Notes: generated by a model not told the origin, from the sequence alone. A stretch of DNA of 64,000 nucleotides from Megalopta genalis (GCF_051020955.1 NW_027476217.1:1-64000); one strand, 5' to 3'. Shown: positions 10,668 through 25,293, counted from the stretch's first letter. Numbers and translations: made by a program.

Positions 10668-13600
10668 CAAATCAATGCGATGTAGAAGGTTTACCTTCAA
10701 ATCCATGCTTAAAAAATGATTTAGCTTCAAACACTTGGGATATAAGTGATATGGCATCAAATGCAGACGATCAAACGAGAGAGCTTCAAAATCCATGCGA
10801 TAAACTTGATTTAGCTTCAAATCAATGCGATGTAGAAGGTTTACCTTCAAATCCATGCTTAAAAAATGATTTAGCTTCAAATACTTGCGATATAAATGAT
10901 ATAGCTTCAAATGCAGGCGAAAAAAACGTGTTAGCTTCTAATCCATACGAAACTCATCATTTAGCTTCAAATCAATGCGATGTAGAAGGTTTACCTTCAA
11001 ATCCATGCTTAACAAATGATTTAGCTTCAAACACTTGGGATATAAGTGATATAGCTTCAAAGGCAGACGATCAAACGAGTTAGCTTCAAAATTCATGCGA
11101 TAAACTTGATTTAGCTTCAAATTAATGCGAAGTAGAAGGATTGGCTTAAAATCCGTGCAACACAAATGATTTAGCTTCAAATACTTGCGATATAAATGAT
11201 ATAGCTTCAAATGCAGGCGAAACAAACGTGTTAGCTTCTAATCCATGCGAAACTCATGATTTAGCTTCAAATCAATGCGATGTAGAAGGTTTACCTTCAA
11301 ATCCATGCTTAAAAAATGATTTAGCATCAAACACTTGGGATATAAGTGATATAGCTTCAAATGCAGAAGAAACAAACGAGTTATCTCAAATCCATGCCAT
11401 GCACTTGATTTAGCTGAAAATCAATGCGATGTAGAAGGATGAGCTTCAAATCCATGCAACACAAATGATTTAGCTTCAAATAGTTGCGATATAAATGATA
11501 TAGCTTCAAATGCAGGCGAAACAGAAGAGTTAGCTTCTAATCCATGCGAAAATCATGATTTAGATTCAAATCAATGCGATGTAGAAGGTTTACCTTTCAA
11601 TCCATGCTTAACAAATAATTTAGCTTCAAACACTTGGGATATAAGTGATATAGCTTGAACTGCAGACGATCAAACGAGTTAGCTTCAAAATCCATGCGAT
11701 AAACTTGATTTAGCTTCAAATCAATGCGAAGTAGTAGGCTTAGTTTCAAATCCATGCGAAACAAATGATTTAGGTTCAGATACTTGCGGTATAAATGATA
11801 CAGCTTCAAATGCAGACGAAACAAACGAGTTAGCTTCATATCTATGCGAAACACATGATTTAGCTTCAAATCAATGCGATGTAGAAGGTTTACCTTCAAA
11901 TCCATGCTTAACAAATGATTTAGCTTCAAATACTTGCGATATAAATGATATAGCTTCAAATGCAGGCGAAACAAACGAGTTAGCTTCTAATCCATGCGAA
12001 ACTCATGATTTAGCTTCAAATCAATGCGATGTAGAAGGTTTACCTTCAAATCCATGCTTAACAAATGATTTAGCTTCAAACACTTGGGATATAAGTGATA
12101 TAGCTTCAAATGCAGGAGAAACAAACGAGTTATCTTCAAATCCATGCCATGCACTTGATTTATCTGAAAATCAATGCGATGTAGAAGGATTAGCTTCAAA
12201 TCCGTGGAACACAAATGATTTAGCTTCAAATACTTGCGATATAAATGATATAGCTTCAAACGCAGGCGAAACAAACGAGTTAGCTTCTAATCCATGCGAA
12301 ACTCATGATTTAGCTTCAAATCAATGCGATGTAGAAGGTTTACCTTCAAATCCATGCTTAACAAATGATTTAGCTTCAAACACTTGGGATATAAGTGATA
12401 TAGCTTCAAAGGCAGACGATCAAACGAGTTAGCTTCAAAATTCATGCGATAAACTTGATTTAGCTTCAAATTAATGCGAAGTAGAAGGATTGGCTTAAAA
12501 TCCGTGCAACACAAATGATTTAGCTTCAAATACTTGCGATATAAATGATATAGCTTCAAATGCAGGCGAAACAAACGTGTTAGCTTCTAATCCATGCGAA
12601 ACTCATGATTTAGCTTCAAATCAATGCGATGTAGAAGTTTTACCTTCAAATCCATGCTTAAAAAATGATTTAGCTTCAAACACTTGGGATATAAGTGATA
12701 TAGCTTCAAATGCAGACGATCAAACGAGTTAGCTTCAAAATCCATGCGATAAACTTGATTTAGCTTCAAATCAATGCGATGTAGAAGGTTTACCTTCAAA
12801 TCCATGCTTAAAAAATGATTTAGCTTCAAATACTTGCGATATAAATGATATAGCTTCAAATGCAGGCGAAACAGACGAGTTAGCTTCTAATCCATGCGAA
12901 ACTCATGATTTAGATTCAAATCAATGCGATGTAGAAGGTTTACCTTTCAATCCATGCTTAACAAATAATTTAGCTTCAAACACTTGGGATATAAGTGATA
13001 TAGCTTGAAATGCAGACGATCAAACGAGTTAGCTTCTAAATCCATGCCATAAACTTGATTTAGCTTCAAATCAATGCGAAGTAGTAGGCTTAGTTTCAAA
13101 TCCATGCGAAACAAATGATTTAGGTTCAGATACTTGCGGTATAAATGATACAGCTTCAAATGCAGACGAAACAAACGAGTTAGCTTCATATCTATGCGAA
13201 ACACATGATTTAGCTTCAAATCAATGCGATGTAGAAGGTTTACCTTCAAATCCATGCTTAACAAATGATTTAGCTTCAAATACTTGCGATATAAATGATA
13301 TAGCTTCAAATGCAGGCGAAAGAAACGTGTTAGCTTCTATTCCATGCGAATCTCATGATTTAGCTTCACATCGATGCGATGTAGAAGGTTTAACTTCAAA
13401 TCCATGCTTAAAAAATGATTTAGCTTCAAACACTTGGGATATAAGTGATATGGCTTCAAATGCAGACGATCAAACGAGTTAGCTTCAAAATCCATGCGAT
13501 AAACTTGATTTAGCTTCAAATCAATGCGATGTAGAAGGTTTACCTTCAAATCCATGCTTAACAAATGATTTAGCTTCAAATACTTGCGATATAAATGATA

Positions 13601-14678
13601 TAGCTTCAAATGCAGGCGAAACAAACGAGTTATCTTCAAATCCATGCCATGCACTTGATTTAGCTGAAAATCAATGCGATGTAGAAGGATGAGCTTCAAA
13701 TCCATGCAACACAAATGATTTAGCTTCAAATACTTGCGATATAAATGATATAGCTTCAAATGCAGGCGAAAGAAACGTGTTAGCTTCTAATCCATGCGAA
13801 ACTCATGATTTAGCTTCAAATGAATGCGATGTAGAAGGTTTAACTTCAAATCCATGCTTAAAAAATGATTTAGCTTCAAACACTTGGGATATAAGTGATA
13901 TAGCTTCAAAGGCAGACGATCAAACGAGTTAGCTTCAAAATTCATGCGATAAACTTGATTTAGCTTCAAATTAATGCGAAGTAGAAGGATTGGCTTAAAA
14001 TCCGTGCAACACAAATGATTTAGCTTCAAATACTTGCGATATAAATGATATAGCTTCAAATGCAGGCGAAACAAACGTGTTAGCTTCTAATCCATGCGAA
14101 ACTCATGATTTAGCTTCAAATCAATGCGATGTAGAAGGTTTACCTTCAAATCCATGCTTAAAAAATGATTTAGCATCAAACACTTGGGATATAAGTGATA
14201 TAGCTTCAAATGCAGAAGAAACAAACGAGTTATCTCAAATCCATGCCATGCACTTGATTTAGCTGAAAATCAATGCGATGTAGAAGGATGAGCTTCAAAT
14301 CCATGCAACACAAATGATTTAGCTTCAAATACTTGCGATATAAATGATATAGCTTTAAATGCAGGAGAAACAAACGTGTTAGCTTCTAATCCATGCGAAA
14401 CTCATGATTTAGCTTCAAATCAATGCGATGTAGAAGGTTTACCTTCAAATCCATGCTTAACAAATGATTTAGCTTCAAACACTTGGGATATAAGTGATAT
14501 AGCTTCAAAGGCAGACGATCAAACGAGTTAGCTTCAAAATTCATGCGATAAACTTGATTTAGCTTCAAATCAATGCGATGTAGAAGGTTTACCTTCAAAT
14601 CCATGCTTAACAAATGATTTAGCTTCAAATACTTGCGATATAAATGATATAGCGTCAAATGCAGGCGAAAGAAACGTG
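10668..14678. repeat. About 4 kb block, copy 2 of the largest duplication
   Basis: This is the partner of 2,720-6,880, lacking the 150 bp pentamer found in copy 1 between 5,677 and 5,827. In copy 2 the D monomer at about 13,590-13,619 runs straight into a P3 E monomer (gagttatcttc). In copy 1 a whole pentamer lies between these two points. The breakpoints fall at equivalent monomer positions, as expected from misaligned exchange in pentamer register. Confidence 0.87.
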
Positions 14679-16225
14679 TTAGCTTCTAATCCATGCGAAA
14701 CTCATGATTTAGCTTCAAATCAATGCGATGTAGAAGGTTTACCTTCAAATCCATGCTTAACAAATGATTTAGCTTCAAACACTTGGGATATAAGTGATAT
14801 AGCTTCAAAGGCAGACGATCAAACGAGTTAGCTTCAAAATTCATGCGATAAACTTGATTTAGCTTCAAATCAATGCGATGTAGAAGGTTTACCTTCAAAT
14901 CCATGCTTAACAAATGATTTAGCATCAAACACTTGGGATATAAGTGATATAGCTTCAAATGCAGAAGAAACAAACGAGTTATCTCAAATCCATGCCATGC
15001 ACTTGATTTAGCTGAAAATCAATGCGATGTAGAAGGATGAGCTTCAAATCCATGCAACACAAATGATTTAGCTTCAAATACTTGCGATATAAATGATATA
15101 GCTTTAAATGCAGGAGAAACAAACGTGTTAGCTTCTAATCCATGCGAAACTCATGATTTAGCTTCAAATCAATGCGATGTAGAAGGTTTACCTTCAAATC
15201 CATGCTTAACAAATGATTTAGCTTCAAACACTTGGGATATAAGTGATATAGCTTCAAAGGCAGACGATCAAACGAGTTAGCTTCAAAATTCATGCGATAA
15301 ACTTGATTTAGCTTCAAATCAATGCGATGTAGAAGGTTTACCTTCAAATCCATGCTTAACAAATGATTTAGCTTCAAATACTTGCGATATAAATGATATA
15401 GCGTCAAATGCAGGCGAAAGAAACGTGTTAGCTTCTAATCCATGCGAAACTCATGATTTAGCTTCAAATCAATGCGATGTAGAAGGTTTACCTTCAAATC
15501 CATGCTTAACAAATGATTTAGCTTCAAACACTTGGGATATAAGTGATATAGCTTCAAAGGCAGACGATCAAACGAGTTAGCTTCAAAATTCATGCGATAA
15601 ACTTGATTTAGCTTCAAATCAATGCGATGTAGAAGGTTTACCTTCAAATCCATGCTTAACAAATGATTTAGCATCAAACACTTGGGATATAAGTGATATA
15701 GCTTCAAATGCAGAAGAAACAAACGAGTTATCTCAAATCCATGCCATGCACTTGATTTAGCTGAAAATCAATGCGATGTAGAAGGATGAGCTTCAAATCC
15801 ATGCAACACAAATGATTTAGCTTCAAATACTTGCGATATAAATGATATAGCTTTAAATGCAGGAGAAACAAACGTGTTAGCTTCTAATCCATGCGAAACT
15901 CATGATTTAGCTTCAAATCAATGCGATGTAGAAGGTTTACCTTCAAATCCATGCTTAACAAATGATTTAGCTTCAAACACTTGGGATATAAGTGATATAG
16001 CTTCAAAGGCAGACGATCAAACGAGTTAGCTTCAAAATTCATGCGATAAACTTGATTTAGCTTCAAATCAATGCGATGTAGAAGGTTTACCTTCAAATCC
16101 ATGCTTAACAAATGATTTAGCTTCAAATACTTGCGATATAAATGATATAGCGTCAAATGCAGGCGAAAGAAACGTGTTAGCTTCTAATCCATGCGAAACT
16201 CATGATTTAGCTTCAAATCAATGCG
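14231..16225. repeat. 749 bp unit in 2.7 tandem copies
   Basis: Copies begin at 14,231, 14,980 and 15,729, each with the 1 bp deletion form tatctcaaatcc. The unit is 25 monomers less that one base. Copies 1 and 2 look the same throughout. Copy 3 matches until about 16,225, where gatatagaaggtttaac replaces gatgtagaaggtttacc. The sequence just before 14,231 (14,077-14,230) resembles the end of a unit, so the block grew from the right end of the 4 kb duplication. Because the deletion was copied along, it predates the amplification. Confidence 0.93.
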
Positions 16226-16773
16226 ATATAGAAGGTTTAACTTCAAATCCATGCTTAAAAAATGATTTAGCTTCAAACACTTGGGATATAAGTGATATGG
16301 CTTCAAATGCAGACGATCAAACGAGTTAGCTTCAAACTCCATGCGATAAACTTGATTTAGCTTCAAATCAATGCGAAGTAGAAGGATTGGCTTAAAATCC
16401 ATGCAACACAAATGATTTAGCTTCAAATACTTGCGATATAAATGATATAGCTTCAAATGCAGGCGAAACAAACGTGTTAGCTTCTAATCCATGCCATGCA
16501 CTTGATTTAGCTGAAAATCAATGCGATGTAGAAGGATGAGCTTCAAATCCATGCAACACAAATGATTTAGCTTCAAATACTTGCGATATAAATGATATAG
16601 CTTTAAATGCAGGAGAAACAAACGTGTTAGCTTCTAATCCATGCGAAACTCATGATTTAGCTTCAAATCAATGCGAAGTAGAAGGATGAGCTTCAAATCC
16701 ATGCAACACAAATGATTTATCTTCAAATACTTGCGATATAAATGATATAGCTTCAAATGCAGGCGAAGCAAAC

Positions 16774-16803
16774 GAGTTAGCTTCCAATCCATGCGAAACA
16801 AAT
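16774..16803. other. E/B hybrid monomer breaking pentamer order
   Basis: Between a D monomer and a C monomer sits one unit whose start is E-class (gagttagcttcc) and whose end is B-class (gaaacaaat). Normal order would be D-E-A-B-C, so the equivalent of two monomers is missing. The breakpoint lies within the shared half of the monomer, consistent with out-of-register recombination between homologous 30 bp units. Confidence 0.8.
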
Positions 16804-17309
16804 GATTTAGTTCCAGATACTTGCGGTATAAGTGATACAGCTTCAAATGCAGACGAAACAAACGAGTTAGCTTCATATCTATGCGAAACACATGATTTAG
16901 CTTCAAATCGATGCGATGTAGAAGGTTTACCTTCAAATCCATGCTTAACAAATGATTTAGCTTCAAATACTTGCGATATAAATGATATAGCTTCAAATGC
17001 AGGCGAAACAAACGAGTTAGCTTCTAATCCATGCGAAACTCATGATTTAGCTTCAAATCAATGCGATGTAGAAGGTTTACCTTCAAATCCATGCTTAACA
17101 AATGATTTAGCTTCAAACACTTGGGATATAAGTGATATAGCTTCAAATGCAGGAGAAACAAACGAGTTATCTTCAAATCCATGCCATGCACTTGATTTAG
17201 CTGAAAATCAATGCGATGTAGAAGGATGAGCTTCAAATCCATGCAACACAAATGACTTAGCTTCAAATACTTGCGATATAAATGATATAGCTTCAAATGC
17301 AGGCGAAAC

Positions 17310-20285
17310 AGACGAGTTAGCTTCTAATCCATGCGAAACTCATGATTTAGCTTCAAATCAATGCGATGTAGAAGGTTTACCCTTCAATCCATGCTTAACA
17401 AATAATTTAGCTTCAAACACTTGGGATATAAGTGATATAGCTTGAAATGCAGACGATCAAACGAGTTAGCTTCAAAATCCATGCGATAAACTTGATTTAG
17501 CTTCAAATCAATGCGAAGTAGTAGGCTTAGCTTCAAATCCATGCGAAACAAATGATTTAGATTCAAATCAATGCGATGTAGAAGGTTTACCTTTCAATCC
17601 ATGCTTAACAAATAATTTAGCTTCAAACACTTGGGATATAAGTGATATAGCTTGAAATGCAGACGATCAAACGAGTTAGCTTCAAAATCCATGCGATAAA
17701 CTTGATTTAGCTTCAAATCGATGCGAAGTAGTAGGCTTAGCTTCAAATCCATGCGAAACAAATGATTTAGGTTCAGATACTTGCGGTATAAATGATACAG
17801 CTTCAAATGCAGACGAAACAAACGAGTTAGCTTCATATCTATGCGAAAAACATGATTTAGCTTCAAATCAATGCGATGTAGAAGGTTTACCTTCAAATCC
17901 ATGCTTAACAAATGATTTAGTTCAAATACTTGCGATATAAATGATATAGCTTCAAATGCAGGCGAAAGAAACGTGTTAGCTTCTAATCCATGCGAAACTC
18001 ATGATTTAGCTTCAAATCAATGCGATGTAGAAGGTTTACCTTTCAATCCATGCTTAACAAATAATTTAGCTTCAAACACTTGGGATATAAGTGATATAGC
18101 TTGAAATGCAGACGATCAAACGAGTTAGCTTCAAAATCCATGCGATAAACTTGATTTAGCTTCAAATCAATGCGAAGTAGTAGGCTTAGCTTCAAATCCA
18201 TGCGAAACAAATGATTTAGGTTCAGATACTTGCGGTATAAATGATACATTTCAAATGCAGACGAAACAAACGAGTTAGCTTCATATCTATGCGAAACACA
18301 TGATTTAGCTTCAAATCAATGCGATGTAGAAGGTTTACCTTCAAATCCATGCTTAACAAATGATTTCGCTTCAAATACTTGCGATATAAATGATATAGCT
18401 TCAAATGCAGACGATCAAACGAGATAGCTTCAAAATCCATACGATAAACTTGATTTAGCTTCAAATCAATGCGAAGTAGAAGGATTAGCTTCAAATCCGT
18501 GGAACACAAATGATTTAGCTTCAAACACTTGCGATATAAATGATATAGCTTCAAACGCAGGCGAAACAAACGAGTTAGCTTCTAATCCATGCGAAACTCA
18601 TGATTTAGCTTCAAATCAATGCGATGTAGAAGGTTTACCTTCAAATCCATGCTTAACAAATGATTTCGCTTCAAATACTTGCGATATAAATGATATAGCT
18701 TCAAACGCAGGCGAAACAAACGAGTTAGCTTCTAATCCATGCGAAACTCATGATTTAGCTTCAAATCAATGCGATGTAGAAGGTTTACCTTCAAATCCAT
18801 GCTTAACAAATGATTTCGCTTCAAATACTTGCGATATAAATGATATAGCTTCAAATGCAGACGATCAAACAAGTTAGCCACAAAATCCATGCGATAAACT
18901 TGATTTAGCTTCAAATCAATGCGAAGTAGAAGGATTAGCTTCAAATCCATGCAACACAAATGATTTAGCTTCAAATACTTGCGATATAAATGATATAGCT
19001 TCAAATGCAGGCGAAACAAACGAGTTAGCTTCTAATCCATGCGAAACTCATGATTTAGCTTCAAATCAATGCGATGTAGAAGGTTTACCTTCAAATCCAT
19101 GCTTAACAAATGATTTAGCTTCAAATACTTGCGATATAAATGATATAGCTTCAAATGCAGGCGAAAGAAACGTGTTAGCTTCTATTCCATGCGAATCTCA
19201 TGATTTAGCTTCAAATCAATGCGATGTAGAAGGTTTAACTTCAAATCCATGCTTAAAAAATGATTTAGCTTCAAACACTTGGGATATAAGTGATATGGCT
19301 TCAAATGCAGACGATCAAACGAGTTAGCTTCAAAATCCATGCGATAAACTTGATTTAGCTTCAAATCAATGCGATGTAGAAGGTTTAACTTCAAATCCAT
19401 GCTTAAAAAATGATTTAGCTTCAAACACTTCGGATATAAGTGATATGGCTTCAAATGCAGACGATCAAACGAGTTAACTTCAAAATCCATGCGATAAACT
19501 TGATTTAGCTTCAAATCAATGCGATGTAGAAGGTTTACCTTCAAATCCATGCTTAAAAAATGATTTAGCTTCAAACACTTGGGATATAAGTGATATGGCA
19601 TCAAATGCAGACGATCAAACGAGATAGCTTCAAAATCCATACGATAAACTTGATTTAGCTTCAAATCAATGCGAAGTAGAAGGATTAGCTTCAAATCCGT
19701 GGAACACAAATGATTTAGCTTCAAACACTTGCGATATAAATGATATAGCTTCAAACGCAGGCGAAACAAACGAGTTAGCTTCTAATCCATGCGAAACTCA
19801 TGATTTAGCTTCAAATCAATGCGAAGTAGAAGGATTAGCTTCAAATCCATGCAACACAAATGATTTAGCTTCAAATACTTGCGATATAAATGATATAGCG
19901 TCAAATGCAGGCGAAACAAACGAGTTAGCTTCTAATCCATGCGAAACTCATGATTTAGCTTCAAATCAATGCGATGTAGAAGGTTTACCTTCAAATCCAT
20001 GCTTAACAAATGATTTAGCTTCAAACACTTGGGATATAAGTGATATAGCTTCAAATGCAGGAGAAACAAACGAGTTATCTTCAAATCCATTCCATGCACT
20101 TGATTTAGCTGAAAATCAATGCGATGTAGAAGGATGAGCTTCAAATCCATGCAACACAAATGATTTAGCTTCAAATACTTGCGATATAAATGATATAGCT
20201 TCAAATGCAGGCGAAAGAAACGTGTTAGCTTCTAATCCATGCGAAACTCATGATTTAGCTTCAAATCAATGCGATGTAGAAGGTT
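17310..20285. repeat. About 3 kb block, copy 1 (partner 22,318-25,293)
   Basis: This block matches 22,318-25,293 at exactly 5,008 bp. It includes two unusual 1 bp losses, gatttagttcaaatac (17,914 and 22,922) and gatacatttcaaatg (18,242 and 23,250), and the rare aacacttcggatata (19,434 and 24,442) and gagttaacttc (19,472 and 24,480). Differences noticed are few: gatata against gataca (17,441/22,449), cttcaaac against cgtcaaac (17,621/22,629) and gcgtcaaatg against gcttcaaatg (19,898/24,906). Near-identity including private deletions indicates a recent copy, or an assembly that used one region twice. Confidence 0.92.
17524..17583. other. B-to-A junction with three monomers missing
   Basis: A P4 B monomer (ggcttagcttc...gaaacaaat) is followed directly by an A monomer (gatttagattc...gatgtagaa), skipping C, D and E. 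The same junction recurs at 22,532-22,591 in the duplicated block, so it arose once and was copied. Confidence 0.8.
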
Positions 20286-22317
20286 TACCTTCAAATCCAT
20301 GCTTAAAAAATGATTTAGCTTCAAACACTTGGGATATAAGTGATATGGCATCAAATGCAGACGATCAAACGAGATAGCTTCAAAATCCATACGATAAACT
20401 TGATTTAGCTTCAAATCAATGCGAAGTAGAAGGATTAGCTTCAAATCCGTGGAACACAAATGATTTAGCTTCAAACACTTGCGATATAAATGATATAGCT
20501 TCAAACGCAGGCGAAACAAACGAGTTATCTTCTTATCCATGCGAAACTCATGATTTAGCTTCAAATCAATGCGAAGTAGAAGGATTAGCTTCAAATCCAT
20601 GCAACACAAATGATTTAGCTTCAAATACTTGCGATATAAATGATATAGCTTCAAATGCAGGCGAAACAAACGAGTTAGCTTCTAATCCATGCGAAACTCA
20701 TGATTTAGCTTCAAATCAATGCGATGTAGAAGGTTTACCTTCAAATCCATGCTTAAAAAATGATTTAGCTTCAAATACTTGCGATATAAATGATATAGCT
20801 TCAAATGCAGGCGAAAGAAACGTGTTAGCTTCTAATCCATGCGAAACTCATGATTTAGCTTCAAATCAATGCGATGTAGAAGGTTTAACTTCAAATCCAT
20901 GCTTAAAAAATGATTTAGCTTCAAACACTTGGGATATAAGTGATATGGCTTCAAATGCAGACGATCAAACGAGTTAGCTTCAAAATCCATGCGATAAACT
21001 TGATTTAGCTTCAAATCAATGCGATGTAGAAGGTTTACCTTCAAATCCATGCTTAACAAATGATTTAGCTTCATATACTTGCGATATATATGATATAGCT
21101 TCAAATGCAGGCGAAACAAACGTGTTAGCTTCTAATCCATGCGAAACTCATGATTTAGCTTCAAATCAATGCGATGTAGAAGGTTTACCTTCAAACCAAT
21201 GTTTAACAAATGATTTAGCTTCAAACACTTGGGATATAAGTCATATAGCTTCAAAGGCAGACGATCAAACGAGTTAGCTTCAAAGTTCATGCGATAAACT
21301 TGATTTAGCTTCAAATCAATGCGAAGTAGAAGGATTGGCTTAAAATCCATGCAACACAAATGATTTAGCTTCAAATACTTGCGATATAAATGATGTAGCT
21401 TCAAATGCAGGCGAAACAAACGTGTTAGCTTCTAATCCATGCGAAACTCATGATTTAGTTTCAAATCAATGCGATGTAGAAGGTTTACCTTCAAATCCAT
21501 GCTTAACAAATGATTTAGCATCAAATACTTGCGATATAAATGATATAGCTACAAATGCAGGCGAAACAAACGTGTTAGCTTCTAATCCATGCGAAACTCA
21601 TGATTTAGCTTCAAATCAATGCTATGTAGAAGATTTACCTTCAAATCCATGCTTAACAAATAATTTATCTTCGAACACTTGGGATATAAGTGATATAGCT
21701 TCAAATGCAGACGATCAAACGAGTTAGCTTCAAAATCCATGCGATAAACTTGATTTAGCTTCAAATCAATGCGAAGTAGAAGGTTTACCTTCAAATCCAT
21801 GCTTAAAAAATGATTTAGCTTCAAACACTTGGGATATAAGTGATATGGCATCAAATGCAGACGATCAAACGAGATAGCTTCAAAATCCATGCGATAAACT
21901 TGATTTAGCTTCAAATCAATGCGAAGTAGAAGGATTAGCTTCAAATCCGTGGAACACAAATGATTTAGCTTCAAACACTTGCGATATAAATGATATAGCT
22001 TCAAACGCAGGCGAAACAAACGAGTTGGCTTCTAATCCATGCGAAACTCATGATTTAGCTTCAAATCAATGCGATGTAGAAGGTTTACCTTCAAATCCAT
22101 GCTTAACAAATGATTTCGCTTCAAATACTTGCGATATAAATGATATAGCTTCAAATGCAGACGATCAAACAAGTTAGCTTCAAAATCCATGCGATAAACT
22201 TGATTTAGCTTCAAATCAATGCGAAGTAGAAGGATTAGCTTCAAATCCATGGAACACAAATGATTTAGCTTCAAATACTTCCGATATAAATGATATAGCT
22301 TCAGATGCAGGCGAAAC

Positions 22318-25293
22318 AAACGAGTTAGCTTCTAATCCATGCGAAACTCATGATTTAGCTTCAAATCAATGCGATGTAGAAGGTTTACCCTTCAATCCAT
22401 GCTTAACAAATAATTTAGCTTCAAACACTTGGGATATAAGTGATACAGCTTGAAATGCAGACGATCAAACAAGTTAGCTTCAAAATCCATGCGATAAACT
22501 TGATTTAGCTTCAAATCAATGCGAAGTAGTAGGCTTAGCTTCAAATCCATGCGAAACAAATGATTTAGATTCAAATCAATGCGATGTAGAAGGTTTACCT
22601 TTCAATCCATGCTTAACAAATAATTTAGCGTCAAACACTTGGGATATAAGTGATATAGCTTGAAATGCAGACGATCAAACGAGTTAGCTTCAAAATCCAT
22701 GCGATAAACTTGATTTAGCTTCAAATCGATGCGAAGTAGTAGGCTTAGCTTCAAATCCATGCGAAACAAATGATTTAGGTTCAGATACTTGCGGTATAAA
22801 TGATACAGCTTCAAATGCAGACGAAACAAACGAGTTAGCTTCATATCTATGCGAAAAACATGATTTAGCTTCAAATCAATGCGATGTAGAAGGTTTACCT
22901 TCAAATCCATGCTTAACAAATGATTTAGTTCAAATACTTGCGATATAAATGATATAGCTTCAAATGCAGGCGAAAGAAACGTGTTAGCTTCTAATCCATG
23001 CGAAACTCATGATTTAGCTTCAAATCAATGCGATGTAGAAGGTTTACCTTTCAATCCATGCTTAACAAATAATTTAGCTTCAAACACTTGGGATATAAGT
23101 GATATAGCTTGAAATGCAGACGATCAAACGAGTTAGCTTCAAAATCCATGCGATAAACTTGATTTAGCTTCAAATCAATGCGAAGTAGTAGGCTTAGCTT
23201 CAAATCCATGCGAAACAAATGATTTAGGTTCAGATACTTGCGGTATAAATGATACATTTCAAATGCAGACGAAACAAACGAGTTAGCTTCATATCTATGC
23301 GAAACACATGATTTAGCTTCAAATCAATGCGATGTAGAAGGTTTACCTTCAAATCCATGCTTAACAAATGATTTCGCTTCAAATACTTGCGATATAAATG
23401 ATATAGCTTCAAATGCAGACGATCAAACGAGATAGCTTCAAAATCCATACGATAAACTTGATTTAGCTTCAAATCAATGCGAAGTAGAAGGATTAGCTTC
23501 AAATCCGTGGAACACAAATGATTTAGCTTCAAACACTTGCGATATAAATGATATAGCTTCAAACGCAGGCGAAACAAACGAGTTAGCTTCTAATCCATGC
23601 GAAACTCATGATTTAGCTTCAAATCAATGCGATGTAGAAGGTTTACCTTCAAATCCATGCTTAACAAATGATTTCGCTTCAAATACTTGCGATATAAATG
23701 ATATAGCTTCAAACGCAGGCGAAACAAACGAGTTAGCTTCTAATCCATGCGAAACTCATGATTTAGCTTCAAATCAATGCGATGTAGAAGGTTTACCTTC
23801 AAATCCATGCTTAACAAATGATTTCGCTTCAAATACTTGCGATATAAATGATATAGCTTCAAATGCAGACGATCAAACAAGTTAGCCACAAAATCCATGC
23901 GATAAACTTGATTTAGCTTCAAATCAATGCGAAGTAGAAGGATTAGCTTCAAATCCATGCAACACAAATGATTTAGCTTCAAATACTTGCGATATAAATG
24001 ATATAGCTTCAAATGCAGGCGAAACAAACGAGTTAGCTTCTAATCCATGCGAAACTCATGATTTAGCTTCAAATCAATGCGATGTAGAAGGTTTACCTTC
24101 AAATCCATGCTTAACAAATGATTTAGCTTCAAATACTTGCGATATAAATGATATAGCTTCAAATGCAGGCGAAAGAAACGTGTTAGCTTCTATTCCATGC
24201 GAATCTCATGATTTAGCTTCAAATCAATGCGATGTAGAAGGTTTAACTTCAAATCCATGCTTAAAAAATGATTTAGCTTCAAACACTTGGGATATAAGTG
24301 ATATGGCTTCAAATGCAGACGATCAAACGAGTTAGCTTCAAAATCCATGCGATAAACTTGATTTAGCTTCAAATCAATGCGATGTAGAAGGTTTAACTTC
24401 AAATCCATGCTTAAAAAATGATTTAGCTTCAAACACTTCGGATATAAGTGATATGGCTTCAAATGCAGACGATCAAACGAGTTAACTTCAAAATCCATGC
24501 GATAAACTTGATTTAGCTTCAAATCAATGCGATGTAGAAGGTTTACCTTCAAATCCATGCTTAAAAAATGATTTAGCTTCAAACACTTGGGATATAAGTG
24601 ATATGGCATCAAATGCAGACGATCAAACGAGATAGCTTCAAAATCCATACGATAAACTTGATTTAGCTTCAAATCAATGCGAAGTAGAAGGATTAGCTTC
24701 AAATCCGTGGAACACAAATGATTTAGCTTCAAACACTTGCGATATAAATGATATAGCTTCAAACGCAGGCGAAACAAACGAGTTAGCTTCTAATCCATGC
24801 GAAACTCATGATTTAGCTTCAAATCAATGCGAAGTAGAAGGATTAGCTTCAAATCCATGCAACACAAATGATTTAGCTTCAAATACTTGCGATATAAATG
24901 ATATAGCTTCAAATGCAGGCGAAACAAACGAGTTAGCTTCTAATCCATGCGAAACTCATGATTTAGCTTCAAATCAATGCGATGTAGAAGGTTTACCTTC
25001 AAATCCATGCTTAACAAATGATTTAGCTTCAAACACTTGGGATATAAGTGATATAGCTTCAAATGCAGGAGAAACAAACGAGTTATCTTCAAATCCATTC
25101 CATGCACTTGATTTAGCTGAAAATCAATGCGATGTAGAAGGATGAGCTTCAAATCCATGCAACACAAATGATTTAGCTTCAAATACTTGCGATATAAATG
25201 ATATAGCTTCAAATGCAGGCGAAAGAAACGTGTTAGCTTCTAATCCATGCGAAACTCATGATTTAGCTTCAAATCAATGCGATGTAGAAGGTT
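22318..25293. repeat. About 3 kb block, copy 2 (partner 17,310-20,285)
   Basis: This is the second copy of the 5,008 bp-spaced duplication. After about 25,288 it continues with gtttaacttc while copy 1 has gtttaccttc, then with the partial third copy of the 4 kb block. Before 22,318 the copies diverge (ttcagatgcagg here, gaaacagacg in copy 1). Confidence 0.92.
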
